A stretch of 64,000 nucleotides of DNA from Jeongeupia chitinilytica. Lineage in GTDB: Bacteria > Pseudomonadota > Gammaproteobacteria > Burkholderiales > Chitinibacteraceae. A program made the position numbers and the translations under genes. The DNA is taken from positions 1 through 64,000 of the forward strand of contig NZ_BMYO01000006.1 in NCBI RefSeq assembly GCF_014652315.1, given 5' to 3'. Each line of letters begins with the position of its first letter. Within the stretch, counting starts at the first letter, position 1. Positions 18,028 through 26,618 of the stretch are shown piece after piece. Below the pieces are notes generated by a model. It saw nothing but the letters and a program-made list of their open reading frames with translations, searched no databases and was not told where the DNA came from.

Positions 18028-18660
18028 ATGAACACGCTCGGCATCTACGGCGGCAGTTTCGATCCGGTCCACAACGGTCACCTTGCATTCGCACGCTGCC
18101 TGCGCGACACCTTTGCGCTCCCCGAGGTCAGGCTGATCCCGACCGGGTTGCCGCCGCACCGTGCCGAACTGCGCGTCTCGCCGCAACAGCGGCTGGACTG
18201 GGTCCGGCTGGCGATTGCCGGCGAACCCGGTCTGGTCGCCGACGATCGCGAGGTGCAGCGCGACGGCTACAGCTATACGTTCGACACGCTGACCGGGCTG
18301 CAGGCCGAGCAGCCCGACACGCTGCTGGTCTGGCTGATCGGCGCCGACTCGCTCGCCAATCTGCCGCGCTGGCACCGCTGGCGCGAGCTGCTCGAACTCG
18401 GCCATCTGGTCGTCGCGGCCCGACCGGGCTTCGAATTTGACCGGTTATCCGGCGAAATCGGCCGTGAATATGCCAAACGGCTGGTAACTGCCACACCCGA
18501 ATCGCTGGCTCGCGGTAAAATCAGCCGATTACCGAGCCCGCTGACGACGATCTCGTCGACCGAGCTGCGCGAAAGACTCGCGCGCGGCGACGATGTGTCC
18601 GCACTGACACCGATCGCCGACGAACTCGCCGCCAGCGGCCTCTACCGGACTACACCCTAG
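18028..18660 (+). CDS. nadD: Nicotinate-mononucleotide adenylyltransferase
   Basis: A 210-residue nucleotidyltransferase that adenylates nicotinate mononucleotide in NAD synthesis. The N-terminal GGSFDPVHNGH contains the HxGH ATP-binding motif, and the C-terminal ISSTELRERL is the ISSTxxR motif. Two ATGs stand together (18025 and 18028); the second has better spacing from a weak GAAAG. The next gene, rsfS, begins 7 bases after the stop; nadD-rsfS is a common bacterial pair. Confidence 0.95.
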   Translation: MNTLGIYGGSFDPVHNGHLAFARCLRDTFALPEVRLIPTGLPPHRAELRVSPQQRLDWVRLAIAGEPGLVADDREVQRDGYSYTFDTLTGLQAEQPDTLLVWLIGADSLANLPRWHRWRELLELGHLVVAARPGFEFDRLSGEIGREYAKRLVTATPESLARGKISRLPSPLTTISSTELRERLARGDDVSALTPIADELAASGLYRTTP

Positions 18661-18667
18661 GAACAAC

Positions 18668-19039
18668 ATGAACGAACTCACCCAAGCGATGCGCGACGTG
18701 GCCGTTGCGGCGCTCGAAGACATCAAGGGCAAGGACATCCTCGCCCTCGATACCACCGAACTGACTGAACTGTTCGACTGCATGGTCGTCTGCTCGGGCG
18801 ACTCGAACCGTCAGGTGCGCGCGCTGGCCAACAACGTGCGCGAAGAACTCAAGGCCAAGGGCTACGACATCGTCGGTACCGAAGGTGAAGAGAGCGGCGA
18901 CTGGGTACTGGTCGACGCCGGCGAGCTGGTCGTGCACGTGATGCTGCCGGCAGTGCGCGACTACTACGATCTGGAACAGCTGTGGGGCGGCCAGAAGCCG
19001 ACCTTCAACCCGCTCGGCAAGAACTGGAGTGCGGTCTGA
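18668..19039 (+). CDS. rsfS: Ribosomal silencing factor RsfS
   Basis: A 123-residue protein of the RsfS/Iojap family, which binds ribosomal protein uL14 and blocks 50S-30S joining during starvation. Family features seen are the ALDTTELTELFDCMVVCSG and SNRQVRALANNVREELK motifs, the EGEESGDWVLVDAGELVVHVM strand and the C-terminal YYDLEQLWG. AGGA overlaps the nadD stop and serves as its Shine-Dalgarno sequence. A strong terminator follows. Confidence 0.96.
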   Translation: MNELTQAMRDVAVAALEDIKGKDILALDTTELTELFDCMVVCSGDSNRQVRALANNVREELKAKGYDIVGTEGEESGDWVLVDAGELVVHVMLPAVRDYYDLEQLWGGQKPTFNPLGKNWSAV

Positions 19040-19060
19040 TTCCGTGCAGTGTCGCCCCCG

Positions 19061-19086
19061 AAAAGCCCGGCTCAGCCGGGCTTTTT
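19061..19086 (+). terminator. Terminator after rsfS
   Basis: Stem AAAAGCCCGGC/GCCGGGCTTTT with a 3-base loop and a T run; bidirectional in form. The region from here to cysD (19087-19228) is AT-rich and probably carries the cysD promoter, but no convincing -35/-10 pair could be fixed. Confidence 0.92.
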
Positions 19087-19228
19087 GCTGCCCGCTGTCG
19101 GCGCAAGGGGATGGCGAACGCTTCCCATATCCTTATAACCAGGCAATCTTTCTGCGCTGGTTTTATTACGGTAGATTCGGCCTTATTCCGTATTGTCCCG
19201 GCCCGTTGCGGGCCCGCCGTGGAGCACC

Positions 19229-20155
19229 ATGAACCTTGTAAGTGAAGCGAGGCTGACTCACCTCAAGCAACTCGAAGCCGAGTCGATCCACATCATCCGC
19301 GAAGTCGCGGCCGAGTTCGACAACCCGGTGATGCTGTACTCGATCGGCAAGGACAGCGCGGTGATGCTGCATCTCGCCAAGAAGGCGTTCGCGCCGGGCA
19401 AGCCGCCCTTCCCGCTGATGCACGTCGACACGACCTGGAAATTCCGCGACATGTACGCGCTGCGCGACAAGCAGAAGGCCGAGGGCTGGAACCTGATTAC
19501 CCACGTGAACGAGGAAGGCGTGAAGGCGGGCATCAACCCGTTCACTGCCGGCAGTGCCAAGCACACCGACGTGATGAAGACCGAGGGTCTGAAGCAGGCA
19601 CTGAACAAGTACGGCTTCGATGCCGCCTTCGGTGGCGCGCGTCGCGACGAGGAAAAAAGCCGCGCCAAAGAGCGCGTCTACAGCTTCCGCGACAAGAACC
19701 ACCGCTGGGATCCGAAGAACCAGCGTCCCGAACTGTGGAACATCTACAACTCGCGGATCGACAAGGGCGAATCGATCCGCGTGTTCCCGATCTCGAACTG
19801 GACCGAACTCGACATCTGGCAATACATCTACCTCGAGAACATCGAGATCGTCCCGCTGTACTACTCGGCCGAACGCGAAGTCGTCGACTACAACGGCACG
19901 CTGGTGATGATCGACGACGAACGCATCCTGCAGTACCTGACGCCGGAACAGAAGGCAACGATCCGCAAGGAATGGGTGCGCTTCCGCACGCTGGGCTGTT
20001 ACCCGCTGACCGGCGCCGTGGTCTCGAAGGCACAGACCCTGCCGGAAATCATCCAGGAAATGCTGCTGACCACCACGTCCGAGCGCCAGGGCCGCGCCAT
20101 CGACCACGACAGTGCCGGGTCGATGGAAAAGAAGAAAATGGAAGGCTATTTCTGA
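19229..20155 (+). CDS. cysD: Sulfate adenylyltransferase subunit 2
   Basis: A 308-residue ATP-sulfurylase small subunit (E. coli about 302). It adenylates sulfate to APS together with the GTPase subunit CysN. The PP-loop motif YSIGKDSAVMLHLAKKAF and the FGGARRDEEKSRAKERVYSF region are visible, and the C-terminus MEKKKMEGYF is typical. ATG 19229 is chosen because GGAG lies just before it; an in-frame upstream GTG would add 12 atypical residues. A YciI-like gene separates it from cysN, but spacing keeps all three in one operon. Confidence 0.95.
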   Translation: MNLVSEARLTHLKQLEAESIHIIREVAAEFDNPVMLYSIGKDSAVMLHLAKKAFAPGKPPFPLMHVDTTWKFRDMYALRDKQKAEGWNLITHVNEEGVKAGINPFTAGSAKHTDVMKTEGLKQALNKYGFDAAFGGARRDEEKSRAKERVYSFRDKNHRWDPKNQRPELWNIYNSRIDKGESIRVFPISNWTELDIWQYIYLENIEIVPLYYSAEREVVDYNGTLVMIDDERILQYLTPEQKATIRKEWVRFRTLGCYPLTGAVVSKAQTLPEIIQEMLLTTTSERQGRAIDHDSAGSMEKKKMEGYF

Positions 20156-20169
20156 GCGGAGCCGTGCCG

Positions 20170-20457
20170 ATGTTTGTCATTCTGGTTGAATACTTGCGGC
20201 CGCTGGACGAGATCGACGCGCTGGTACCCGCGCACCGGGCCTTCCTCAAGACCCAGTACGATGCCGGCATCTTCCTGCTCTCCGGGCCGCAAGTCCCGCG
20301 GACCGGCGGGGTGATCCTGGCCCGCGGCCTGAGCCGTGAAGCGCTCGAAGCGCTGACGCGGCAGGACCCGTTCCACCTGGCCGGCGCCGCACGCTACCAG
20401 ATCGTCGAATTCGCGCCCAACCTGTCCGCCGACGCCCTTTCCTTCCTGCGCGCCTGA
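20170..20457 (+). CDS. YciI-like domain protein inside the cysDN operon
   Basis: A 95-residue protein with the complete YciI-like (DGPF/muconolactone-isomerase-like) pattern: FVILVEY, PAHRAFL, GIFLLSGPQVPRTGGVILA, DPFHLAGAARYQIVEF. A conserved His (AHRAFL) and the Arg/Gly-rich loop that form the presumed pocket are present. GGAG lies 8 bases before ATG 20170. Its stop is 26 bases before cysN. The reaction of most YciI proteins is unknown. Location suggests, but does not show, a link to sulfur assimilation. Confidence 0.85.
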   Translation: MFVILVEYLRPLDEIDALVPAHRAFLKTQYDAGIFLLSGPQVPRTGGVILARGLSREALEALTRQDPFHLAGAARYQIVEFAPNLSADALSFLRA

Positions 20458-20483
20458 GCCGCGGAATACCACCGGAAAACACC

Positions 20484-21908
20484 ATGTCCCACCAATCCGA
20501 CCTGATCGCCAGCGACATCCTCGCTTACCTGAAGCAGCACGAGAACAAGGATCTGCTGCGTTTCATCACCTGCGGCAACGTCGACGACGGCAAGTCGACG
20601 CTGATCGGCCGGCTGCTGCACGATTCGAAACTGATCTTCGAAGACCATCTGGCCGCGATCAAGAAAGACAGCCAGAAGTACAACACCACCGACGAAGAGA
20701 TCGATCTGGCGCTGCTGGTCGACGGCCTGCAGGCCGAGCGCGAGCAGGGCATCACCATCGACGTCGCCTACCGCTACTTCAGCACCGAAAAGCGCAAGTT
20801 CATCATCGCCGACTGCCCGGGCCACGAGCAGTACACCCGCAACATGGCCACCGGCGCATCGACCAGCGACTTGGCGATCATCCTGATCGACGCCCGCTAC
20901 GGCGTGCAGACGCAAACGCGGCGCCACAGCTTCATCGTCTCGCTCCTCGGCATCAAGCACGTCATCGTCGCGGTCAACAAGATGGATCTGGTCGACTTCT
21001 CCGAAGCGCGCTTCAACGAGATCAAGGCCGACTACCTGAAGTTCACCGAAGAACTGGCCATCGACGACATCCGCTTCGTGCCGATCTCGGCGCTCAAGGG
21101 TGACAACGTCGTCAACGCCTCGACCCGCGCACCGTGGTACGACGGCGCGACGCTGATGGGCCTGCTGGAAAGCGTCCAGGTCAGCAAGAACGCCAGGCTC
21201 GACGCGTTCCGCCTGCCGGTGCAGTACGTCAACCGTCCCAACCTCGACTTCCGCGGCTTCTGCGGCACCATCGCCGCCGGCCATGTCGTCCCGGGTGACG
21301 AAGTCGTCGCACTGCCGTCGGGCAAGAAGTCGAAGGTCAAGGCCATCGTCACCTTCGAGGGCGAGCAGCCCGCCGCCTTCGCCGGCCAGGCCATCACGCT
21401 GACGCTCGAAGACGAAATCGACGTCAGCCGCGGCGACCTGCTGGTGCGGGCACAGGATGCACAACCGCAAGTCGCCTCGGCGTTCAGTGCCCACATCGTA
21501 TGGATGAACGAAGCGCCGCTGCTCGTCGGCAAGGAATACCAGTTCAAGCTCGCCGGCAAGAGCGTCTACGGCCGCGTCAGCCAGATTACCCACCGGATCG
21601 ACGTCAACACGCTGGCGCAGACCGCCACCGACGCGCTGCAACTGAACGAAATCGCCCTCGTCACCCTCGAAACCAGCGCCCCGGTCGTCTTCGACCCCTA
21701 CACCGCCTGCCGCGGCACCGGCTCGTTCATCGTCATCGACAGGCTGTCCAACGCGACGGCGGGAGCCGGGATGATTGTTGCAGCGGCCGAATCAAAGGGA
21801 ATCAGCAGCGATGCGGATGAACTGGCGAGGCTTCGGGTGTTCGAGATGGAGCTGAATGCCTTGGTGCGGAAGCATTTTCCGCACTGGGGGACCGGCAGTA
21901 TCTCTTGA
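20484..21908 (+). CDS. cysN: Sulfate adenylyltransferase subunit 1 (GTPase)
   Basis: A 474-residue translation-factor-type GTPase that couples GTP hydrolysis to APS formation by CysD. G motifs are clear: GNVDDGKST (G1), ADCPGHEQYTRNM (G3) and VNKMD (G4). Elongation-factor-like beta-barrel domains follow. The length matches the stand-alone CysN; no APS kinase (CysC) domain is fused at the C-terminus. A strong bidirectional terminator lies right after the stop, shared with the convergent gene. Confidence 0.96.
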   Translation: MSHQSDLIASDILAYLKQHENKDLLRFITCGNVDDGKSTLIGRLLHDSKLIFEDHLAAIKKDSQKYNTTDEEIDLALLVDGLQAEREQGITIDVAYRYFSTEKRKFIIADCPGHEQYTRNMATGASTSDLAIILIDARYGVQTQTRRHSFIVSLLGIKHVIVAVNKMDLVDFSEARFNEIKADYLKFTEELAIDDIRFVPISALKGDNVVNASTRAPWYDGATLMGLLESVQVSKNARLDAFRLPVQYVNRPNLDFRGFCGTIAAGHVVPGDEVVALPSGKKSKVKAIVTFEGEQPAAFAGQAITLTLEDEIDVSRGDLLVRAQDAQPQVASAFSAHIVWMNEAPLLVGKEYQFKLAGKSVYGRVSQITHRIDVNTLAQTATDALQLNEIALVTLETSAPVVFDPYTACRGTGSFIVIDRLSNATAGAGMIVAAAESKGISSDADELARLRVFEMELNALVRKHFPHWGTGSIS

Positions 21909-21910
21909 AT

Positions 21911-21942
21911 AAAAAAAGGCCACTTTAACGTGGCCTTTTTTT
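21911..21942. terminator. Bidirectional terminator between cysN and the convergent gene
   Basis: Perfect 13-bp inverted repeat AAAAAAAGGCCAC/GTGGCCTTTTTTT with a 6-base loop. It sits between two converging genes and ends them both; it touches the last bases of the minus-strand gene. Confidence 0.93.
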
Positions 21943-24900
21943 ATGCCGCCTTCTTCAACAAATCGATATTTCTTTTGAACGACTCCTGTCCATCAAGGAC
22001 ATTGCCCTTGGGCGTACTGTACTCAAGGAACAAATTGTTGTCCGTGCTGATGAACTCTTCCGCTGGACTGCCAAAACCGGAAATGAAGTTATCAACTCCT
22101 TGGGGCGAAAGCAGTAGTTTCCCATCAAGAGCTTTCACCGAAACTCCATACTCTGTCAAAAGAGCAATCAAGCGAGGCTCTTGTAAGAGCTGCATCTGGT
22201 TAATTGGGCTAGGCATACGCGAACGGCTATTGCTGGCAATCAGCATTCCTTGCCCACCAATCTCGTATATCCAGACATACTTGAATTCCGACCTCAAGGA
22301 GGAAATTACCGAAAGCAAGTCAATCGGTTGCATATGATGCAATTGTACCCACTGTTGAAGAACACCATCAGGCTTGAGTTTGTTTTTCGCCAGCCTGTAG
22401 AACTCCTGGTTATACAAAGATGCAGCACCGGAGAACCAAATCGAAGTGATCTCCAAGCCAATCAGGTCATACATTTTATCTGTCAGCAAGAGATAATTAC
22501 GACCATCGGTGAAATAGGTATCAACACCTTCAGATTCGCTAACCTTGCCATTCTGCTCAGAAAAATGCTTATTAGCCAACTGAACGATGTCTTTGCTTGT
22601 GTCAACGATATCTAATGACTTGAAATCTGCATCATGCAAAACTCGACTGGTTACCCCGCTTCCATAACCAATCACGAGCGCACGATCACGAACTGGGGTA
22701 TGCAACAACGGAGCAAGTGCGAAGCCGATCTGGGCCTGCATTTCTCCTTTATGGGAGTCATTGCCTTGAAATTTCCCATTAGTCAGTAGCGTTTTGACGC
22801 TTGTACCACCTTGCCCCTGAACCGCAATGGCGGTCAATCCACCATCAATGCTTTCTGCATGATCTATCACCATCCCCCATGCTGTTCTCGAGAAATATAC
22901 ATTGGCCCCTGAAGCCAGGGCGGTGTAATTAAACGACGCAGGCTGAAGGAATATCAAGCCAGCCAGCAATCCGCTTGCAACCACAACACCCCATCGATGA
23001 GTGACGGAAGCCAGCGAAAGTAAGCCTGACACCAAAGCAATGATGATAGCGACGGAGGCAATCAGTTGGACTGATCTGAGTGCGCCAAATGCAGGAATCA
23101 AGACGAACCCGGCAATCAAGACTCCTGCAATATTTCCCAATGTGTTCAGTCCGCCGACAATACCAACAACACGAACTTCGTTCTTCTTGAAGTAGGAAAC
23201 AATCAACTGCATCGCAACCGGATAAATTGATCCGATCAGCAATGCAGGCGGGAACATGGCCAGGAAACAGATGCTTCCTCTAATGAATTCCCGGGCACCA
23301 AATGTACGAACGGATGGGTAACCGGTGAAGTCGCTAAAATAGCCGGCCATCGACTCCCAGCCATAGACCCCGAGAAGAATAACGATAGCCAGCAATAACT
23401 CCTGCGCAATCAGCAACTCCATCAAACGATTGCGATGCACGAGAATCGCACGCGCAACCCTTGCGCCAATTGCAAGCCCAAGCAAGAAGGTAAACAACAT
23501 CAAGGAAAACGCGTAAGTACTATTTCCGGCAACAATGGCCAATTGATGCATGTACACCACTTCGAGTGCAAAGGTAATCACCCCCCCTACAGTGAGAATC
23601 ACAATTGCACTGAGCGCAGAAACAGTGTTTATAGAGGTGACATCATATTCATGGTCTTGTGTGCGATTAAGTTCGTCAGTGACATTCGTTGTTTTCTTTT
23701 GTGTGAACTGCAGAGCAAGCAACGCAACCAATAGGTTCAAAGCAGCGGCAAGTCCAATTGTACCGTCAACGCCAACAACGGGAATGATGCAGTACCCGGC
23801 CAGCAAAGCTCCAAACGCAGCACCAATTGTATTGGCACCGTACAAGGTCGCCACAGAATTTCCCAAGGGGAGTTTTGCAGCACGACAGTAAGACAGCAAC
23901 AATGGCAATGTCATTCCCATCAGTACAGTAGGGAATAAAAGGACTCCCCCCCCTAGTACTACTCTATAAAAAACGAGAACTGAGGCATCTGGCGGCAGGC
24001 CAACCGCCCAGTTAACATACACGCCCTGAATAAGGTCAAAAATGAAAGGCGTTGCGATGCAGTAAAGTCCAACCAGTAGCTCGCAGCCTGCATACCAAAG
24101 CAATGGCTTTCGACAGCGCTCAGCAAACTCCCCTCCTAGCCAAGCGCCTAACGCCATTCCGCCCATATAGATTGCCAGAACCGTATAGACTGCAACGGAC
24201 ATGCTGCCGAAAATCAATGCCAATGATTTTGAAAAAACCACTTCATACATCAACCCGGCAAAACCGGACATGACGAACAGCAAAGTCACGACCTTCAGCA
24301 GTTTGTCATCTTTTGGTTTTTCAGCTTCAATGCCGGAGCCTAGCTTTTCAGGACTGAGCTGCAGCAAGTAGCCATCCTGTTCATTGATCATGCGTCGGTA
24401 AAAAATCGTCGGAACGATAATCGTTGCCAGAAGCACAACCCATGACAAGCCGGGGACATGGGTGAACAAATTGATGCCGAAGCGCAGCAGCAGCAGCAGC
24501 CCCAACCAGAACCCCACACCAATCGCTATATTCTGCAAACGGGCCCGGTTTGACCATGGCATATGGCGAATAAACAAACCTTGAAGTACATACACAAATG
24601 GGACAGAGGCCACCAGATCGACCACGTAATGCTCACCCAACCCCAAGGTCGCCAGAATCGTCAAACCGGCGAACAGCAGAAAGAACCGGCTACTCCATTT
24701 ACCGGAGACCAGTTTGGCATTGAGAAAGAGCGCAAAAGCCCATCCGAAATGCATGGATGGAAAGCCATTACGGGCAAAGAAGTGCGGATTCACCGCTGCA
24801 ACAGCAGGGATTTGTGAAATCGGTGGCATATGGTTCGGAAACGCCGCACCAAACGCATATTTAGGCCCGGTGACCGGCAACAGCAGATAGGCCAGAAGGC

Positions 24901-25669
24901 ATACCAGCATGGTCGAACCAAGCCACAGGGGCAGCAGATAGACTCTGGGCGGCCGTACCGATTGGCGCTGCTGCATGTACTGCACGGCAAAAAACAAGGG
25001 CAGTATTATGTAGGCAACCTTGATCGGCCAGTAAAACCAGGCATTCTGCTCGGCAAATTTCGATAGCATGACACTGAGCTGAAAGCCCAACGTTTGATCA
25101 AACAAATACAGAACCGGGTCAAATGTAATCGGCCGGACTGCTGCAGTAAAGTAGAGAATACCGACCCCATACGTTACAAAGAGCAGAATCAGCCCAAAGA
25201 CCTTCAACTGATCAATCGAAACCTCACGGACAATTCGGTCACGACCAAATCCAGCGCGATAGCAAAAAATCGACAGCGACAGCAGCGCAGACAAACAGAT
25301 CACGGAAGCTATCCGTGCATCTGATGGAATATTGATCAATTTGTAATGATCCAGCACCGCAACCATCACGGCAGCCAGCGAGGCGAAGCCGAGCAAGCTT
25401 AATTTTGCCACCCAATCCTTGCGAGCGAACAACAGCAGCAACGGTGCGTAAATTGCAGCAGCCGCCCAGCCGACCCAGTCTGCATAAGATGCAATGACAA
25501 ATTTTTTCGTCAAGGAATAGGACGTAAGGCCGAGAAGACCGAAACTCCAGGCGAGCAGCATCCCCAGCATCGCAATCCGGAAGGCAATTGAAATTTCCTT
25601 GCGGAAGTCTTCCCGGTAATCGTTTGGCGATCCTATGCCATTCAAGGTTGTGAGCAACTCGCGTTTCAT
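21941..25669 (-). CDS. Membrane fusion protein: PAP2-like domain plus spermidine-synthase-like domain
   Basis: A 1242-residue polytopic protein. Part one (about 1-420) has several membrane helices and a PAP2_3/inositol-phosphotransferase-like motif set: GFPSMHFGWAFALF followed by GLGEHYVVDLVASVPF, giving the His...His-x3-Asp arrangement. Part two (about 460-930) is the membrane region found at the N-terminus of large spermine/spermidine-synthase-like proteins (FAGLMYEVVFSKSLALIFGS, MALGAWLGG). Part three (about 960-1242) is a spermidine-synthase/methyltransferase fold with VIGYGSGVTSR, DIVDTSKDIV and TDGRNYLL, which contains the catalytic-type Asp. ATG 25669 has GGAAAG before it; upstream in-frame codons fall in the pilA terminator. 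The gene is visibly AT-richer than its neighbours, suggesting transfer. The substrate is unknown. Confidence 0.8.
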   Translation of the reverse strand: MKRELLTTLNGIGSPNDYREDFRKEISIAFRIAMLGMLLAWSFGLLGLTSYSLTKKFVIASYADWVGWAAAAIYAPLLLLFARKDWVAKLSLLGFASLAAVMVAVLDHYKLINIPSDARIASVICLSALLSLSIFCYRAGFGRDRIVREVSIDQLKVFGLILLFVTYGVGILYFTAAVRPITFDPVLYLFDQTLGFQLSVMLSKFAEQNAWFYWPIKVAYIILPLFFAVQYMQQRQSVRPPRVYLLPLWLGSTMLVCLLAYLLLPVTGPKYAFGAAFPNHMPPISQIPAVAAVNPHFFARNGFPSMHFGWAFALFLNAKLVSGKWSSRFFLLFAGLTILATLGLGEHYVVDLVASVPFVYVLQGLFIRHMPWSNRARLQNIAIGVGFWLGLLLLLRFGINLFTHVPGLSWVVLLATIIVPTIFYRRMINEQDGYLLQLSPEKLGSGIEAEKPKDDKLLKVVTLLFVMSGFAGLMYEVVFSKSLALIFGSMSVAVYTVLAIYMGGMALGAWLGGEFAERCRKPLLWYAGCELLVGLYCIATPFIFDLIQGVYVNWAVGLPPDASVLVFYRVVLGGGVLLFPTVLMGMTLPLLLSYCRAAKLPLGNSVATLYGANTIGAAFGALLAGYCIIPVVGVDGTIGLAAALNLLVALLALQFTQKKTTNVTDELNRTQDHEYDVTSINTVSALSAIVILTVGGVITFALEVVYMHQLAIVAGNSTYAFSLMLFTFLLGLAIGARVARAILVHRNRLMELLIAQELLLAIVILLGVYGWESMAGYFSDFTGYPSVRTFGAREFIRGSICFLAMFPPALLIGSIYPVAMQLIVSYFKKNEVRVVGIVGGLNTLGNIAGVLIAGFVLIPAFGALRSVQLIASVAIIIALVSGLLSLASVTHRWGVVVASGLLAGLIFLQPASFNYTALASGANVYFSRTAWGMVIDHAESIDGGLTAIAVQGQGGTSVKTLLTNGKFQGNDSHKGEMQAQIGFALAPLLHTPVRDRALVIGYGSGVTSRVLHDADFKSLDIVDTSKDIVQLANKHFSEQNGKVSESEGVDTYFTDGRNYLLLTDKMYDLIGLEITSIWFSGAASLYNQEFYRLAKNKLKPDGVLQQWVQLHHMQPIDLLSVISSLRSEFKYVWIYEIGGQGMLIASNSRSRMPSPINQMQLLQEPRLIALLTEYGVSVKALDGKLLLSPQGVDNFISGFGSPAEEFISTDNNLFLEYSTPKGNVLDGQESFKRNIDLLKKAA

Positions 25670-25690
25670 GCTTCTTTCCGATCCTAGCGT

Positions 25691-25726
25691 ACAAACAAAA
25701 ATGGGCTGGGCAAGCGCCCAACCCAT
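25691..25726 (-). terminator. Terminator or attenuator after pilA
   Basis: Read on the minus strand: stem ATGGGTTGGGC/GCCCAGCCCAT (one wobble) with a 4-base loop and TTTTGTTTGT. It lies between pilA and the fusion gene, so the latter is either expressed by read-through or from its own start. Confidence 0.8.
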
Positions 25727-25746
25727 ATACCGCTAAAACAGCTTGA

Positions 25747-26199
25747 TTACTTGCAAAGGCCGGCCGACAGGCAGGTACTCGACGAGTCAGTTGCCCAGGT
25801 CACGTTGAAGCTGTCACCGGCACCGGTCTTGGCAACCGTCGGCTTCAGGACATAGGTAATGCCGCCAAGATTCGACTCCGAAGTCACCTTGATCAAACCT
25901 ACCGAATCCACTTCGAGTTTATTAACATAGGTCGATTTAATCGACGAGACCGACGGGAAGCCGTCTGCACCGGCCGAAATGTTGGCGACCGCGCTGTTGG
26001 CTTCATCCAGGCACTTGCCGTCGGCCACACACTCTTCCACCGCCAATTTGATCGGCGCCGTCGCCTGAACGACTTCGGTGAACTTCGCTTTCTTGGTGTA
26101 GTTCTGGTACGACGGAATTGCCACCGCAGCCAGAATACCGATGATCGCAACCACGATCATCAATTCGATCAGGGTGAAGCCCTGTTGCATCTTTTTCAT
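25747..26199 (-). CDS. pilA: Type IVa major pilin (PilA/PilE family)
   Basis: A 150-residue prepilin with a short basic leader MKKMQQG, cleaved before F by PilD, and the conserved hydrophobic N-terminus FTLIELMIVVAIIGILAAVAIP with Glu5. Two cysteines near the C-terminus (STCLSAGLC) can close the D-region disulfide loop; a further pair (CVADGKC) lies mid-protein. It forms the shaft of type IV pili (twitching, adhesion, DNA uptake). The GGAGA Shine-Dalgarno sequence fixes the start. A sigma-54 promoter about 80 bases upstream and a terminator after the stop make it a single transcription unit, as usual for major pilins. Confidence 0.96.
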   Translation of the reverse strand: MKKMQQGFTLIELMIVVAIIGILAAVAIPSYQNYTKKAKFTEVVQATAPIKLAVEECVADGKCLDEANSAVANISAGADGFPSVSSIKSTYVNKLEVDSVGLIKVTSESNLGGITYVLKPTVAKTGAGDSFNVTWATDSSSTCLSAGLCK

Positions 26200-26278
26200 T
26201 TGCTCTTCTCCAACTTCTTTGAAGGGATAGCCTGGGTGGCCACTTCACGCTGCCACTCGGCGCGTGCCAAGTACATAA

Positions 26279-26293
26279 GCAAGTGCTGTGCCA
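26279..26293 (-). promoter_or_regulatory. Sigma-54 promoter of pilA
   Basis: On the minus strand: TGGCAC, 5 bases, TTGCTT, a full match to the -24/-12 consensus. The predicted start is near 26267, giving a leader of about 67 bases. In related bacteria this promoter type is activated by PilR; no pilSR genes are in the window. Confidence 0.82.
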
Positions 26294-26328
26294 GCGATTT
26301 GTACTTTGCACATTTCTGCGCTCGGGTC

Positions 26329-26357
26329 TTGGTACCGGGGCCGGTTTTCCGTATAAT
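26329..26357 (+). promoter_or_regulatory. Promoter of tRNA-Thr
   Basis: -35 TTGGTA (26329-26334), 17-base spacer, consensus -10 TATAAT (26352-26357), 10 bases before the mature tRNA 5' end. Confidence 0.8.
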
Positions 26358-26367
26358 CCGCCCCGTT

Positions 26368-26443
<76 letters not shown>

Positions 26444-26450
26444 GGTACAG

Positions 26451-26479
26451 AAAAGGCCCGCAGCGATGCGGGCCTTTTG
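26451..26479 (+). terminator. Terminator of tRNA-Thr
   Basis: Stem AAAAGGCCCGCA/TGCGGGCCTTTT with a 4-base loop, 7 bases after the tRNA 3' end. Confidence 0.9.
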
Positions 26480-26560
26480 CTTTGGCGGTGCCCGAAGACA
26501 GCAGCAAGTGACGTAAAACGTCACCTTGCTGACGCGTACCGTCGCAGCGAGCCGTTTCGA

Positions 26561-26604
26561 GCCCAAACAACAAAGCCCGCAAATGCGGGCTTTGTTGTTT
26601 GGGC
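26561..26604. terminator. Very long perfect hairpin terminator after the nitronate monooxygenase gene
   Basis: A 21-bp perfect inverted repeat with only two unpaired central bases: outer arm GCCCAAACAACAAAG and inner GCCCGCA. It lies 14 bases past the stop of the minus-strand gene and is symmetric, so it can stop transcription from both sides. Confidence 0.85.
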
Positions 26605-26618
26605 TGGCGGATGGCCTG

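Noticed and set aside
25669..25726. N-terminal extension of the fusion protein (MGWALAQPIF...)
   Set aside because: These codons fall in the pilA terminator hairpin; ATG 25669 has the ribosome site.
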